A stretch of DNA of 64,000 nucleotides from Sphaerisporangium album (lineage in GTDB: Bacteria; Actinomycetota; Actinomycetes; Streptosporangiales; Streptosporangiaceae). Shown here piece after piece: positions 41,064 through 49,897 of the stretch. A program made the position numbers and the translations under genes. Every line of letters begins with the position of its first letter. Position 1 is the stretch's first letter. A model generated the notes under the pieces. That model saw nothing but the letters and a program-made list of their open reading frames with translations, searched no databases and had not been told where the DNA came from. Location: contig NZ_QOIL01000002.1 of NCBI RefSeq assembly GCF_003323745.1, positions 341,753-405,752 on the forward strand, read 5' to 3'.

Positions 41064-42719
41064 ATGCGGGAGTTGATCGCGGCGCTGAAGCCGCCGATGG
41101 GGGAGCGAGCCGAGAAGTACTACGCGGAAGGCTGGTGGCGCGGGGAGACCTTCGCCGACGACCTGCGGGCCGCGGCGGCGGAGTCGCCGGAGAAGACGGC
41201 GTTCGTCACCTGGCGCCACGCGGAGCGGAGGGAGGTCAGCCTCACCTACGGCGCGCTCGCCGGGTACGTGACCCGGCTCTCGGAGGGGCTGCGCGGCCTC
41301 GGGGTCGAGCCGGGGGACGCGGTCGCGTTCCAGCTCCCCAACTGGTGGGAGACCGCGGCGCTGAACCTCGCGTGCCTGAACGTGGGCGCGATCTCCGTGC
41401 CGCTGATGATGACGCTCGGCGCGCGCGAGATGGAGCTGATCCTGTCCGGCACCGAGGCCCGCGTCTGCGTGGCCGTCGCGGAATGGGACGGACGACGCCC
41501 CGCCGAGCGCCTGGCCGCGACGGCCGGCCGCCTGCCGGGCCTGCGCCACCGCGTGACCATAGGCGCGGACGGACCCGCCGGGACCGTCCCCTTCGGCGAC
41601 CTGCTCGGCGGCGACGCGCCCGCGGACGCCGGCTGTCTCGGGGACCACCGGGGCGAGGGGAGGAATCCGGACGAGGTGTCCGTGGTGCTCTTCACGTCGG
41701 GGACCACCGGAGAGGTCAAGGGCGTCCTGCACACCCCGAACACGCAGTACGCCTCCGCCCGGCCCCGGCAGCGGGGGCTCCGCGACGTCCCCGACCCGCG
41801 GGTCGCCACGCCCGCCAACCTGACCCACTCGGTGGGGATGCGGACCGACGTGCTGCTGCCCCTGGTGACGCGGACCACCTCCGTGTTCGCCGACACCCGC
41901 GACCCGGACGTCTGGCTCGACCTGATGTCCCGCCATCGCGTCACCCACTTCCTCGCGGCGCCGGAGATGCTGAGGCACCTGGTCGCCGCGCAGCGCGGAC
42001 GCCGCCGTCCGCTGCCGTGCCTGCGCGTGGTGACCAGCTCTGCCGCGCCGCTGCACCCCTCTCTGGTCGCGCCGGTCCGGGAATTGCTGTGTCCCGGGCT
42101 CGTCAACGGCTTCGGCATGACCGAGACCGGAGGCGTGACCATCACCGCGCCCGGCGACCCGCCGGACTGGCCGGGGCACAGCATCGGCCGTCCCGCGCCC
42201 GGCCGCGAGGTCCGCCTGCTGCCGGGCCCCGGAGGTGAGGCGTCCCGCCTCCAGGTGCGCGGCCCGTCGGTGTGCGTGGGCACCTTCGCGCTGCGCGACC
42301 TGCGCACGACCTGGACCCCGGACGACACCGACGGCTGGTTCGACACCGGCGACCTGGTCCGCGAGGACGGGCGCGGCGGCCTGACGTACCTGTCCCGCGC
42401 GGCCGACCGCGTCGGAAGCCCGCACCCGATCCCGGTGCTGGAGGTCGAGGACGAGCTGCTGCGCCACCCCGCCGTCGCCGACGTGGCCGTCATCGGCTGC
42501 GGCGAGCACGGGACCGGGGCGGAGACCGTGTGCGCCGTCGTCGTGCCCGACGGCCCCGCCCCCGACCTCGGCGCGCTCCGGGAGCACCTCGCCCGGACGG
42601 GCATGACCGAGTGGTATCTGCCGACCCGCCTGGAATGCGTGGACGTGCTCCCCCGCAACGAGCTCGGCAAGGTGCGCAAGAACGAGCTCCGCGCTCGCTT
42701 CGCCGGCGGCGGGGCGTGA
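41064..42719 (+). CDS. AMP-binding acyl-CoA ligase (cyclohexanecarboxylate-CoA ligase type)
   Basis: 551 aa. ANL-superfamily motifs: VVLFTSGTTGEVKGVLHT (A3 phosphate loop), NGFGMTETGGVTI (A5), DGWFDTGDLVRED (A7) and NELGKVRKNEL (A10, catalytic Lys). The A8 hinge reads YLSRAADRVGSPHPIPVLEV, where most members have a KKDxIxxGGENI-like segment; this loop is altered and the ligase may have unusual kinetics or substrate. It adenylates a carboxylic acid and transfers it to CoA. Probably one operon with the upstream sulfotransferase, pointing to a lipid or aromatic-acid modification. Confidence 0.88.
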   Translation: MRELIAALKPPMGERAEKYYAEGWWRGETFADDLRAAAAESPEKTAFVTWRHAERREVSLTYGALAGYVTRLSEGLRGLGVEPGDAVAFQLPNWWETAALNLACLNVGAISVPLMMTLGAREMELILSGTEARVCVAVAEWDGRRPAERLAATAGRLPGLRHRVTIGADGPAGTVPFGDLLGGDAPADAGCLGDHRGEGRNPDEVSVVLFTSGTTGEVKGVLHTPNTQYASARPRQRGLRDVPDPRVATPANLTHSVGMRTDVLLPLVTRTTSVFADTRDPDVWLDLMSRHRVTHFLAAPEMLRHLVAAQRGRRRPLPCLRVVTSSAAPLHPSLVAPVRELLCPGLVNGFGMTETGGVTITAPGDPPDWPGHSIGRPAPGREVRLLPGPGGEASRLQVRGPSVCVGTFALRDLRTTWTPDDTDGWFDTGDLVREDGRGGLTYLSRAADRVGSPHPIPVLEVEDELLRHPAVADVAVIGCGEHGTGAETVCAVVVPDGPAPDLGALREHLARTGMTEWYLPTRLECVDVLPRNELGKVRKNELRARFAGGGA

Positions 42720-42736
42720 TCCCCCCCCCGGCGAAC

Positions 42737-42760
42737 GCCCCGCCCGAGGGCGAGCGGGGC
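42737..42760. terminator. Hairpin between convergent ligase and DUF3152 genes
   Basis: GCCCCGC (42737-42743) pairs with GCGGGGC (42754-42760), loop 10 nt. It follows the ligase stop by 17 bp and touches the DUF3152 stop. Confidence 0.5.
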
Positions 42761-43638
42761 TACGGCCGGCGCTCGCGCTTGGCGGCGTGGGGGAACGGCC
42801 AGGGGTTCGGCCGGCAGCCCTGCAGGGAGATGGTCTGCTGGGTCATCACGGGGGCGAGGCCGCGCGGGGAGGGGCAGTTCTCGTGCCCGTGGCCGAGCGC
42901 GTGGCCGACCTCGTGGCTGATCACGTACTGCCGGTAGAGGGGCAGGTTCCCCCGGTACCCCGGCGTGCCCATCGCCCAGCGCCGCGCGTTGATCACCGAG
43001 CGGCGTCCGTTCCAGCAGGACACCTCGCCCAGGGTGCGCAGCGGCAGGCACTGCCGGTCGGTGAACGCGGGGCTGGACAGGGACACGCGGAACCGCACCG
43101 GGCCGCGGTCGACCCGCTTGAACCGCATCCGGCCACCCGCGCCCCATCCGCGTGGGTCGTTGAGCGTCTCGTGCACCTGGGCCGCGAACTCCTCCGGGTC
43201 GAACGGAAGGCCCTTCTCGACCTCCACCATGTACCGGACGAGCCGCCCCTCGCGGCCCTTCGGCGGCCGGGCGACGCCATGCACGAGCGCGTACGCGCCC
43301 TTCGCCGCCCGGGGCACCTCGACCTCGTCCGGCCGTAACGCCTCCTCGCGGGAGCCCCGGTGCCGCCTGCGGTCCGACAGCTCGTCGAAGGGCTCGTCGT
43401 CGTCCTCGGAGGGGTCGCCGGTGACGTCGAGCGGCACGCCGTCCGCGACCGGGAAGGGCGAGGGGCCCGGGGTGCCGGCGGGCACGCCGGGCGAGGCGGC
43501 GGGGTGCGGCGGGCCGGGGCTCCCGGCGCCGACCGCGGCGCCGCTCACGACCACGGCCCCGCCCGCGCTGACGACGACCCCGGCCGCCCAGGCGAGCAAC
43601 AGGCCCGTCCGCCTCCATGGACCAGGGACAAGCGGCAT
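42760..43638 (-). CDS. DUF3152 zincin-like exported protein
   Basis: 292 aa from ATG 43638. A signal anchor (LLLAWAAGVVVSAGGAVVVS) is followed by a Pro/Asp-rich linker (about 40-95) and the DUF3152 domain: YMVEVEKGLPFDPEEFAAQV, RVSLSSPAFTDRQCLPLRTL, GEVSCWNGRRSVINARRWAM and the zinc-binding QYVISHEVGHALGHGHENCP (HExxHxxxxH). The family is actinobacterial and is predicted to be a metalloprotease or sugar-binding zincin anchored outside the membrane. It lies tail to tail with the acyl-CoA ligase gene. Confidence 0.9.
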   Translation of the reverse strand: MPLVPGPWRRTGLLLAWAAGVVVSAGGAVVVSGAAVGAGSPGPPHPAASPGVPAGTPGPSPFPVADGVPLDVTGDPSEDDDEPFDELSDRRRHRGSREEALRPDEVEVPRAAKGAYALVHGVARPPKGREGRLVRYMVEVEKGLPFDPEEFAAQVHETLNDPRGWGAGGRMRFKRVDRGPVRFRVSLSSPAFTDRQCLPLRTLGEVSCWNGRRSVINARRWAMGTPGYRGNLPLYRQYVISHEVGHALGHGHENCPSPRGLAPVMTQQTISLQGCRPNPWPFPHAAKRERRP

Positions 43639-43746
43639 CGTATTTCTCCGCACAAGGCTCGACGGCGATGATCGACGGCAAAGCCTAATACCCCCGCCCA
43701 CCTCAGGCGATTCGGGGGGAAGGCCGCCCTCCGCCCGCCCAGGGGC

Positions 43747-43778
43747 GCGCCGCCCGGCCGAAGGGGGCCGGGCGGCGC
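43747..43778 (-). terminator. Chitinase-gene terminator
   Basis: GCGCCGCCCGGCC (43747-43759) pairs perfectly with GGCCGGGCGGCGC (43766-43778) around a 6-nt loop, 44 bp after the chitinase stop on the minus strand. Confidence 0.75.
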
Positions 43779-43821
43779 TTGGCACGGACGATCGGTGCGA
43801 TCGGTGGTCGTGGGCGGACGG

Positions 43822-46800
43822 TCAGCGAGGGTTGTCGGTGGACAGGCGGTAGCTCTGCCCGCCGAACGTCACGGTGAAGTTGGACGGGGACGCGATCGGC
43901 AGGTCGTAGCGGAGCTGGACCTCCTTGGACTGGCCGGGGGCGATGCTCTCCCAGGTCGGGACCGTCAGCCGGACCCGGTGGAAGTCGCCCTTGAGCCCGC
44001 CGGCGTTGGGCCCGGTGTGCCCGGTGGACACGATGGAGAGCGTCCACCCCGTCTGCTGGGACATGGTCGCCGGCGCCGAGGTGCCGTAGTCGAACTCGAT
44101 CGTGGCCCCGCCGGGGATGGTGGTCGTGGAATTGTTGGTGAACTTCAGCTTCGGCGAGATCGGGTAGTTCGCGTCGCCCACCGCGTACCCGTACAGATCG
44201 GCCGACACGTTCAGCGTCTGCGCCGGCATCGCCCGCGTGCCCGCCTTCAGGTTCCCGTACGGCGCGGCCGTCCTGAAGGTGTCGTAGATCTTCGTGGTGA
44301 GCGTGTCGCCGATGAAGTACTCGCCCCGGCCGCCGTCACGCTGCGGGTAGTAGGCGTAGTCGCCGGCCAATTCCCAGATCATGATGCCGCCGAGGCCCTT
44401 GCTCGCCACGTAGTCGGCCTTGGCCTGCACGGACTGGTCGTCCTCGGTGGACAGGAAGACCTTCTTGTCGTTGTTCCACAGCCAGGGCGCGACCATGGAC
44501 GCCGAGTACTTGCGCGCGTAGGTGCCCGAGACGCGGTCGGTCGGGTCGGTGTCGGGGGTGAGGCCGTACTGGGTGATGTAGCTGCCCTGCCTGCCCTCCT
44601 GCAGGTTCTTGAAGTGCCACACCGGGTTGACTCCGGCCGGGACCTCCTTGCCCTGCGCGTCCAGGTCGTGCCAGAGGTTGTCGATGCCGATGGCGCCGTC
44701 GCCGCACGGCACCGTGGAGCCGATCGTGCCACCGGTGCCGGGCGGGCACTTGGTCTGGTCGGGCAGCGTGGAGGTGCCCCACAGGCCGTCGGTGCCGCCG
44801 GTGACGCCCTTCCACCCGCGGCTGTAGTAGCCGAGGCCGAGGTTGATCCGCCCGGACTGGATCGCGCCGCGCAGGTGGTGGTACGCCCAGTCGCCGTTCA
44901 TGTAGCCGATGCCGCTGTAGGTGCCGTAGACGTTCCAGTGCTTCATCTCGGCGTCGGTGCCGTCGTCGTACAGCGCCTGAAGCGGGCCGACGAACTGGTT
45001 CCAGGCGCCGTGCAGGTCGTAGGTCATCATGTTGGCGAAGTCCAGGTACGGCGTGACCTGGTACGCCTCGCTGCCGCGCAGGATCCAGCCCGAGGCGCTG
45101 GTGGCGGCGGTGAGCAGGTAGTACTTGCCGTCGGCCGCGGCGGCGGCGTCCAGCTTCTGCCGCAGCGTGCGCATCAGGTTGACGTACCCGGCCATCAGCG
45201 TGGCCCGGCGCGGGTTGGAGAAGGTGAAGTCGTCCGGGTTGCCGGCGTTGGGGGCGGACGTCGCGTACTCGTAGTCGATGTCGAGCCCGTCGAAGCCGTA
45301 GTCACGCAGGAACTTCACGGCCGAGTCGGCGAAGGTGTTGATGGACGCCTGCGAGCCGGCCATCGTGTAGAAGCCGCCGCTGGCCTGCCGGTTGCCGTTG
45401 TCGTCGAGGTAGCCGCCGGTCTCGGCCCAGCCGCCCACCGACAGCAGCGTCCTCACGTTGGGGTGCTGCTTCTTGAACTTGTTGAGCTGGTTGAAGTGGC
45501 CCTTGTACGGATACGCGGGGTCCATCTCCGCGCCGGGGACCCCGGGCCATTCCATGCCGACGGACGCGTTGTTCGGCCCCGGGGTGCCGACCGAGACCTT
45601 GCCCTGGCCGTCGATGTGCCCGAACGCGTAGTTGATGTGGGTGATCTTGTCCCAGGGGATGTCCTTGGCGAGGTACGCCGGGGCGCCGTTCTTGCCGGTC
45701 CGCCAGGAGGTGAAGTATCCGACCACACGGCGCGGGTGGTCGGCCCCCATCTTCTCGCGGCCGTTGGTGTCGTACACGGTGCAGTACGGGACGCCGGTCA
45801 CGCCGGGCGACTGGTACAGCCCGTCGGGACGGCAGGCCGACTGGTCGGTGGGCTGCTTGTCGGTCCGCACGGTGACGGTGCCGGAGAACGCCGACTGGTT
45901 GCCGGCGGCGTCCTTGGCGCGCACCTTGAAGGTGTACTCGGTGTCGGCGGCCAGGTTGCCGGCCGTCGTGGTGGTGGCGGGCGGCGTCCCGGTGACCGTC
46001 GCCGCGAGCGCGTCGCCGTTGTAGACCTCGTACGCGGTGACGCCCCGGTTGTCGGTGGAGGCGCCCCACTGCAACGTCACGCTGGAGGCGCTCTTGCCTG
46101 TGGAGGACGGCGTGCCGGGCGTGGTGGGCGCCTGCGTGTCCGGGACCTCCTCGCGCAGCGTCCGCACCGTCGTGGCGGGGGAGGCGGCGGACTCCTGGCC
46201 CGCGGTGTCGCGCGCCTTGACGGCGAAGGTGTAGTCGGTGTCCGGGGTGAGGCCGGTGACCGTGGCCGAGGGGCCGGTGACCGTCGTCACCTTGGCGGCG
46301 CCCTGGTAGACGTCGTAGGAGGCGACGCCCTTGTCGTCGGTGGACGCCGCCCAGGTCAGCGCCACGCTGGTGAGGGACGGCGTCGCCGACGGCCTGCCGG
46401 GCGCGGTCGGCGGGGTGTCCGGGGTCGTCCCGCCCTCACACGGGTTTCCGTTGATCTTGCAGTTCGCCGGGGGAGTGGACGGGCCCATTCCGACGAAGCC
46501 GAAGCTGTTGGTCCCCGTGGTGCCGCCCGGCGGGACGTTGGCGTTGGCACTGGAGGGTCTCACCGTGACATGGCCGCCGCTCACCGTCGGCGTGCCGTTC
46601 CACCAGTTGCCCATGGACTGGCCGGAGGCGAGGTCGAACTCCAGCGTCCACGTGGTGGCGGCGGTGTCGCCCGCGTTCTTCACCTCGTAGACGCCCTGCC
46701 ACCAACTGCCGCGGTCCGAGGCGGTGAACTTGGCCGACAGCGACGCGGCGGCGTTGGCGGCGGGGGCGCCGACCGCCGCCATGCCGGCCGTGGCGGCCGC

Positions 46801-46848
46801 GTACACGACCGCCACGGCGACTGCTCTCCATGAACGGAGACGGGACAT
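43822..46848 (-). CDS. GH18 chitinase with CBM2-like, two FnIII and C-terminal accessory domains
   Basis: 1008 aa. A signal peptide (1-34, ending APAANA) is followed by a CBM2-like cellulose/chitin-binding domain (35-138), two fibronectin III repeats (147-232 and 240-330), and the GH18 catalytic barrel (about 365-870). The catalytic motif is FDGLDIDYEY with D523, D525 and E527; E527 is the proton donor. SVGGWAETGG is the second GH18 signature. The last 130 residues form a beta-rich domain, NVSADLYGYAVGDANYPISP, found at the end of some actinobacterial chitinases. It degrades chitin outside the cell; regulation probably uses the palindrome at 46956-46974. Confidence 0.95.
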   Translation of the reverse strand: MSRLRSWRAVAVAVVYAAATAGMAAVGAPAANAAASLSAKFTASDRGSWWQGVYEVKNAGDTAATTWTLEFDLASGQSMGNWWNGTPTVSGGHVTVRPSSANANVPPGGTTGTNSFGFVGMGPSTPPANCKINGNPCEGGTTPDTPPTAPGRPSATPSLTSVALTWAASTDDKGVASYDVYQGAAKVTTVTGPSATVTGLTPDTDYTFAVKARDTAGQESAASPATTVRTLREEVPDTQAPTTPGTPSSTGKSASSVTLQWGASTDNRGVTAYEVYNGDALAATVTGTPPATTTTAGNLAADTEYTFKVRAKDAAGNQSAFSGTVTVRTDKQPTDQSACRPDGLYQSPGVTGVPYCTVYDTNGREKMGADHPRRVVGYFTSWRTGKNGAPAYLAKDIPWDKITHINYAFGHIDGQGKVSVGTPGPNNASVGMEWPGVPGAEMDPAYPYKGHFNQLNKFKKQHPNVRTLLSVGGWAETGGYLDDNGNRQASGGFYTMAGSQASINTFADSAVKFLRDYGFDGLDIDYEYATSAPNAGNPDDFTFSNPRRATLMAGYVNLMRTLRQKLDAAAAADGKYYLLTAATSASGWILRGSEAYQVTPYLDFANMMTYDLHGAWNQFVGPLQALYDDGTDAEMKHWNVYGTYSGIGYMNGDWAYHHLRGAIQSGRINLGLGYYSRGWKGVTGGTDGLWGTSTLPDQTKCPPGTGGTIGSTVPCGDGAIGIDNLWHDLDAQGKEVPAGVNPVWHFKNLQEGRQGSYITQYGLTPDTDPTDRVSGTYARKYSASMVAPWLWNNDKKVFLSTEDDQSVQAKADYVASKGLGGIMIWELAGDYAYYPQRDGGRGEYFIGDTLTTKIYDTFRTAAPYGNLKAGTRAMPAQTLNVSADLYGYAVGDANYPISPKLKFTNNSTTTIPGGATIEFDYGTSAPATMSQQTGWTLSIVSTGHTGPNAGGLKGDFHRVRLTVPTWESIAPGQSKEVQLRYDLPIASPSNFTVTFGGQSYRLSTDNPR

Positions 46849-46886
46849 CAGGCTTCCTCTCTAGCGGAGCAGACAGGCGTGCGTGT

Positions 46887-46926
46887 CCCCCCAAGCGCGT
46901 GCTACATGCACGACCCCCCAAGCGAG
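46887..46926. repeat. Direct repeats CCCCCCAAGCG(C/A)G upstream of the chitinase gene
   Basis: Copies at 46887-46899 and 46914-46926 with a 27-bp period, 40-80 bp before the ATG. They could be regulator half-sites on one helix face. Confidence 0.5.
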
Positions 46927-46955
46927 CGTGAAATCCCCTCGTCAGGGAGGTTTCA

Positions 46956-46974
46956 GATAGGAAAGTTTCCTATC
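46956..46974. promoter_or_regulatory. Perfect palindrome GATAGGAAAGTTTCCTATC, probable chitinase operator
   Basis: A 9-bp perfect inverted repeat around one base, about 110 bp upstream of the chitinase start. AGGAAA/TTTCCT palindromes of this type recur before glycoside-hydrolase genes of actinomycetes and are attributed to ROK-family repressors. No DasR-type TGGTCTAGACCA site is present. The regulator is not in the window. Confidence 0.65.
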
Positions 46975-47089
46975 AATTCGGGAAGCTACCCGTCCCCGTG
47001 AAGGTCGTCAATCCCCGAGTTTCCGGGCCCCGCGGCCGACGAACCGGGTCGCGACGGACGGACGACCACCTCGGAGGCAGTCCTTCGGC

Positions 47090-47119
47090 GCCGTGCCTCC
47101 CCCGACGGGGAGGCACGGC
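47090..47119 (-). terminator. Terminator after the S1 protease gene
   Basis: GCCGTGCCTCCCC (47090-47102) pairs perfectly with GGGGAGGCACGGC (47107-47119), loop CGAC. It lies 59 bp beyond the protease stop on the minus strand. Confidence 0.75.
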
Positions 47120-47177
47120 CCACCGGTGAGACGACGTCCCCGTCCCCGCGCGCGTCGGCGGCCTCTCGCCTGGTTCT

Positions 47178-48461
47178 TCAGCCGGTCGCGATGGCGATCC
47201 CCGGGAACGCGGTGGTCGCGTTGCTCCACGGCGCGTAGTACAGCCGCCAGGAGCAGATGCGGCCGGTGGTGACATAGCCGGTGCACGGGACCTGGGCGCT
47301 GGTGTCGATGAGGGAGATGACCCCCACGGCGTACTGCCGGGTGGTGCCGGACGGTTCGGGAGTCTCCACAGGGCCGCCGCTGTCGCCCTGGCCGGCCGCG
47401 TTCTTGCGGGTCGAATTCTCGATGAGGGCCATGCCATAGAGCACGTCCCGGGCAAGGTAGATCGTGACGTTGGTCATCTTCACCTGGCACAGGCAGATGG
47501 TGCCCGAGTAGGCGCCGGAGGTGCAGAGCCACATGCCCACGTAGGTGGAAGAGGTGCCGGCGACCGGGTTGCTGTACTCCGGCGGCGTGGCGGCGGGGTC
47601 GTTGTTGTAGACGCGGCCCGCGGTGCCGGCGCGGATCAGCATCACGTCGCGCCTGACGTCGGCGTAGGCGATCGGGCCGATCACCTGGCCGGTCGGGTCG
47701 GTGGCCGTCTGCCCGACGCTGCCGCAGTGGGCCGCGGACAGCATCCAGCTCGCCCCGCCGGCGGTGACCGCGAAGCCCGTCGAGCAGCCGAGCCCGGTCG
47801 AGGCGTTGCGCCAGGCCGCGCCGCCCAGCCAGGGCGCGTCGTCGTTCCAGCGGGCGGCCGGGGCCGGCGTGACGCCGGCCTCCACGGTGACCGGCACCGC
47901 CGAGCCGGCGACCTTCGAGCGGGTCTCGCCGTAGTCGGCGCCCGAGACCGTCAGGCCAGAGCCGTCGGGGTTCGGCGCGATCGAGGTGACCGCGCTTCCG
48001 GAGGCGCGGCCGAGGCGGTTCGTCTCGCTCTCCAGCTCGCGGGCCGAGTAGGCCGCGGGCAGGACGCTGACCGGGACGTCGCGCCGCAGCCGGCCCACGA
48101 GGTCGCCGATGCGTTCGGGGACGGCCCCCTTCCAGTAGACGCGCAGTTCGCGGTTCTCCGGCGCGGCGACGATGCCGGCGAACCCGGCGCCGCCCTGCGT
48201 CCTGACGGCGGCGGTGAGGCGGTCGGCGGCCTTGACCAGCTTCTCCTGGGTGGCCAGCAGGTCCTTCCAGGACGTGAAACCGCCCGGGACCTTGCCGTCC
48301 GGCTCGACGGCCCGGGTGGCGGCGTCCTTGACGGGGGTGGGAGCGGGGGCCGCGGTGGCCGGGGCGGCGCCCGTCGCGACCACGGCGAGGGCGACTCCCA
48401 GCGCCACTGCCAGACGACCGGTGGCTCGTGGGACTCGTGAGGTGATCGGGGGGATTTTCAC
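47178..48461 (-). CDS. Secreted trypsin-like serine protease (S1 family)
   Basis: 427 aa from GTG 48461, with GGAGGAG 9 nt upstream. A Sec signal (LAVALGVALAVVATGAAPAT) precedes a pro-region (about 40-200) and the protease domain. The catalytic triad is visible: His in MLSAAHCGSVG, Asp in DVRRDVMLIR, and Ser in NAAGQGDSGGPVETP. The pro-region (DRLTAAVRTQGGAGFAG, ELRVYWKGAVPE) resembles streptogrisin-type inhibitory propeptides. Cysteines in LCTSGAYSGTICLC suggest disulfides. It follows the chitinase region and fits an exo-enzyme cluster. Confidence 0.92.
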   Translation of the reverse strand: MKIPPITSRVPRATGRLAVALGVALAVVATGAAPATAAPAPTPVKDAATRAVEPDGKVPGGFTSWKDLLATQEKLVKAADRLTAAVRTQGGAGFAGIVAAPENRELRVYWKGAVPERIGDLVGRLRRDVPVSVLPAAYSARELESETNRLGRASGSAVTSIAPNPDGSGLTVSGADYGETRSKVAGSAVPVTVEAGVTPAPAARWNDDAPWLGGAAWRNASTGLGCSTGFAVTAGGASWMLSAAHCGSVGQTATDPTGQVIGPIAYADVRRDVMLIRAGTAGRVYNNDPAATPPEYSNPVAGTSSTYVGMWLCTSGAYSGTICLCQVKMTNVTIYLARDVLYGMALIENSTRKNAAGQGDSGGPVETPEPSGTTRQYAVGVISLIDTSAQVPCTGYVTTGRICSWRLYYAPWSNATTAFPGIAIATG

Positions 48462-49053
48462 CTTGATGCTCCTCCGTGCGTTACTCGCGGGGATATATTC
48501 GATATTCCATGCATATGTGGGCTAATCAATGTCTTGACTTGTATTTCTGGAGTGGTAAAGCTATATGGCCGGGCAGTGTTGTGCCTGGATTCCGGCTTCA
48601 CGCTTATGGCACCCCACCGCGCCTCGATGGCCTGCCACCTGGGATCACGGGGTTGCTCGCATCCGAAATCCGGCATACTCCACGCCATATCTACTTCTTG
48701 GTATGAAAAACGGCGGTTCCGTGTCGATCGCCGGAAGAGAATCCCGGCAAGCGCATACGACCGGGAAGCCGCAGGGCGCCGGGCAGGGTCGAATATCCGC
48801 GCCTCACTCGCCTGTCCGCGGGTTCGCCGATCGGTATCGGACTTCGGCGTGGGTCGCCGGGCGCGGCCGGCTGACCGGCCTCCCTCGACCGCTTCGGCGG
48901 GTGAATTACGAGCTATGATCTTTCTGTTCAGATTTGCGCTGGTGTTCCCCCTTACCAACCCGCCGACGAACGTCTGATGTTCGGCACCGAGCGAAAGGTC
49001 GCCATGCGCCCGTCGGCTGGTCGGTGGCCATGGCGCGCCTCCGGACGAGGCTG
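48462..49053. other. 592-bp gap without a convincing gene
   Basis: Open frames on both strands overlap here (a 166-aa minus frame from 48958 and a 147-aa plus frame from 48534), but neither shows a recognisable family or GC-skewed third positions. The 48480-48560 part is AT-rich and probably contains the protease promoter. A minus-strand frame around 48690 (MAWSMPDFGCEQPRDPRWQA) could be a small gene, with weak support. Confidence 0.5.
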
Positions 49054-49791
49054 ATGCCGTCTCTCGATCTCACACAGTGGGCGATCCTCGTCTTCTCGCT
49101 GGTCCTCGTCGGCTTCTCCAAGACCGGGGTCTCCGGGGCGGGCACCGTGGCCATCGCGCTGTTCGCGCTCGTGCTGCCGACGAAGATCTCGACGGGCATG
49201 TTGCTGCCGCTGCTCCTGGTCGGCGACGTCGTGGCCGTCGCCTCCTACCGCCGGCACGCGGACTGGCCGAGGCTGCTGCGGCTGTTCCCGTGGGTGGCCG
49301 CGGGCGTGGTGGGCGGGGCCGTCGTCGTCCGCTGGGTGGACGACGCGCAGATGAGACGGCTGATCGGCACGATCCTCCTGGTGGTCGTCACCGCCCACCT
49401 GTGGAACCGCCGCCGCGGCCCCGAGAACTCCGTCGCCCACAACCGCGCGGTGGCGGCGCTGGCGGGCGTCTTCGCCGGGTTCGCCACGATGACGGCCAAC
49501 GCGGCGGGCCCCATCATGGCGATATACCTGCTCGCGGCGGGCCTGCCGGTTCTGAACTTCCTCGGCACCAGCGCGTGGTTCTTCCTGACGATCAACGCGT
49601 TCAAGGTGCCGTTCAGCGTCGCCCTCGACCTCGTCACCCCGGCCACCCTCGCGTTCGCCGCGGTGACGGCACCCGCCGTGCTCGTCGGCGCCGCGGCGGG
49701 CCGTCTGCTGATCGGCCGCATCGACCGGACGTGGTTCGAGCGCGTGACCGTGGCCCTCACCGTCGTCGCCGCGATCCGCCTGCTCTTGTGA
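49054..49791 (+). CDS. TauE/SafE-family anion exporter
   Basis: 245 aa from ATG 49054 with GGACGAGG directly before it; ATG 49030 is an alternative. Eight or so membrane segments with the family pattern: LTQWAILVFSLVLVGFSKTG, VSGAGTVAIALFALVLPTKI and, in the second half, NRAVAALAGVFAGFATMTAN, AAGPIMAIYLLAAGLP, the duplicated GFxxGxxxxAGP-type motif. It exports sulfite or sulfoacetate-like organosulfur anions, or similar. No sulfur-metabolism gene is adjacent. Confidence 0.9.
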   Translation: MPSLDLTQWAILVFSLVLVGFSKTGVSGAGTVAIALFALVLPTKISTGMLLPLLLVGDVVAVASYRRHADWPRLLRLFPWVAAGVVGGAVVVRWVDDAQMRRLIGTILLVVVTAHLWNRRRGPENSVAHNRAVAALAGVFAGFATMTANAAGPIMAIYLLAAGLPVLNFLGTSAWFFLTINAFKVPFSVALDLVTPATLAFAAVTAPAVLVGAAAGRLLIGRIDRTWFERVTVALTVVAAIRLLL

Positions 49792-49897
49792 CGCCTCGGA
49801 TCTCTCGCCGCCGTTGATCGATTAGACGGGCTAGTCGCCGAGGCGGTTGACTGAGGGCGAACGAGTTGAAGGTGATCCTGGCGGAGGAGGAGTTCTC

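Larger units (their letters stand above)
46849..47177. other. 329-bp intergenic region with chitinase promoter elements
   Basis: It holds the palindrome at 46956-46974, two CCCCCCAAGCG direct repeats (46887-46899 and 46914-46926), and the protease terminator at 47090-47119. No gene is visible. Confidence 0.6.

Noticed and set aside
43795-46833. A 1012-aa open frame on the + strand opposite the chitinase
   Set aside because: It is the antisense of a clearly real GH18 gene; the sequence is Val/Gly/Arg/His-rich with no domain. High GC removes stop codons from antisense frames.
48458-48977. Overlapping frames of 147 and 166 aa upstream of the TauE gene
   Set aside because: Base composition at third positions is not gene-like and neither product resembles a family.
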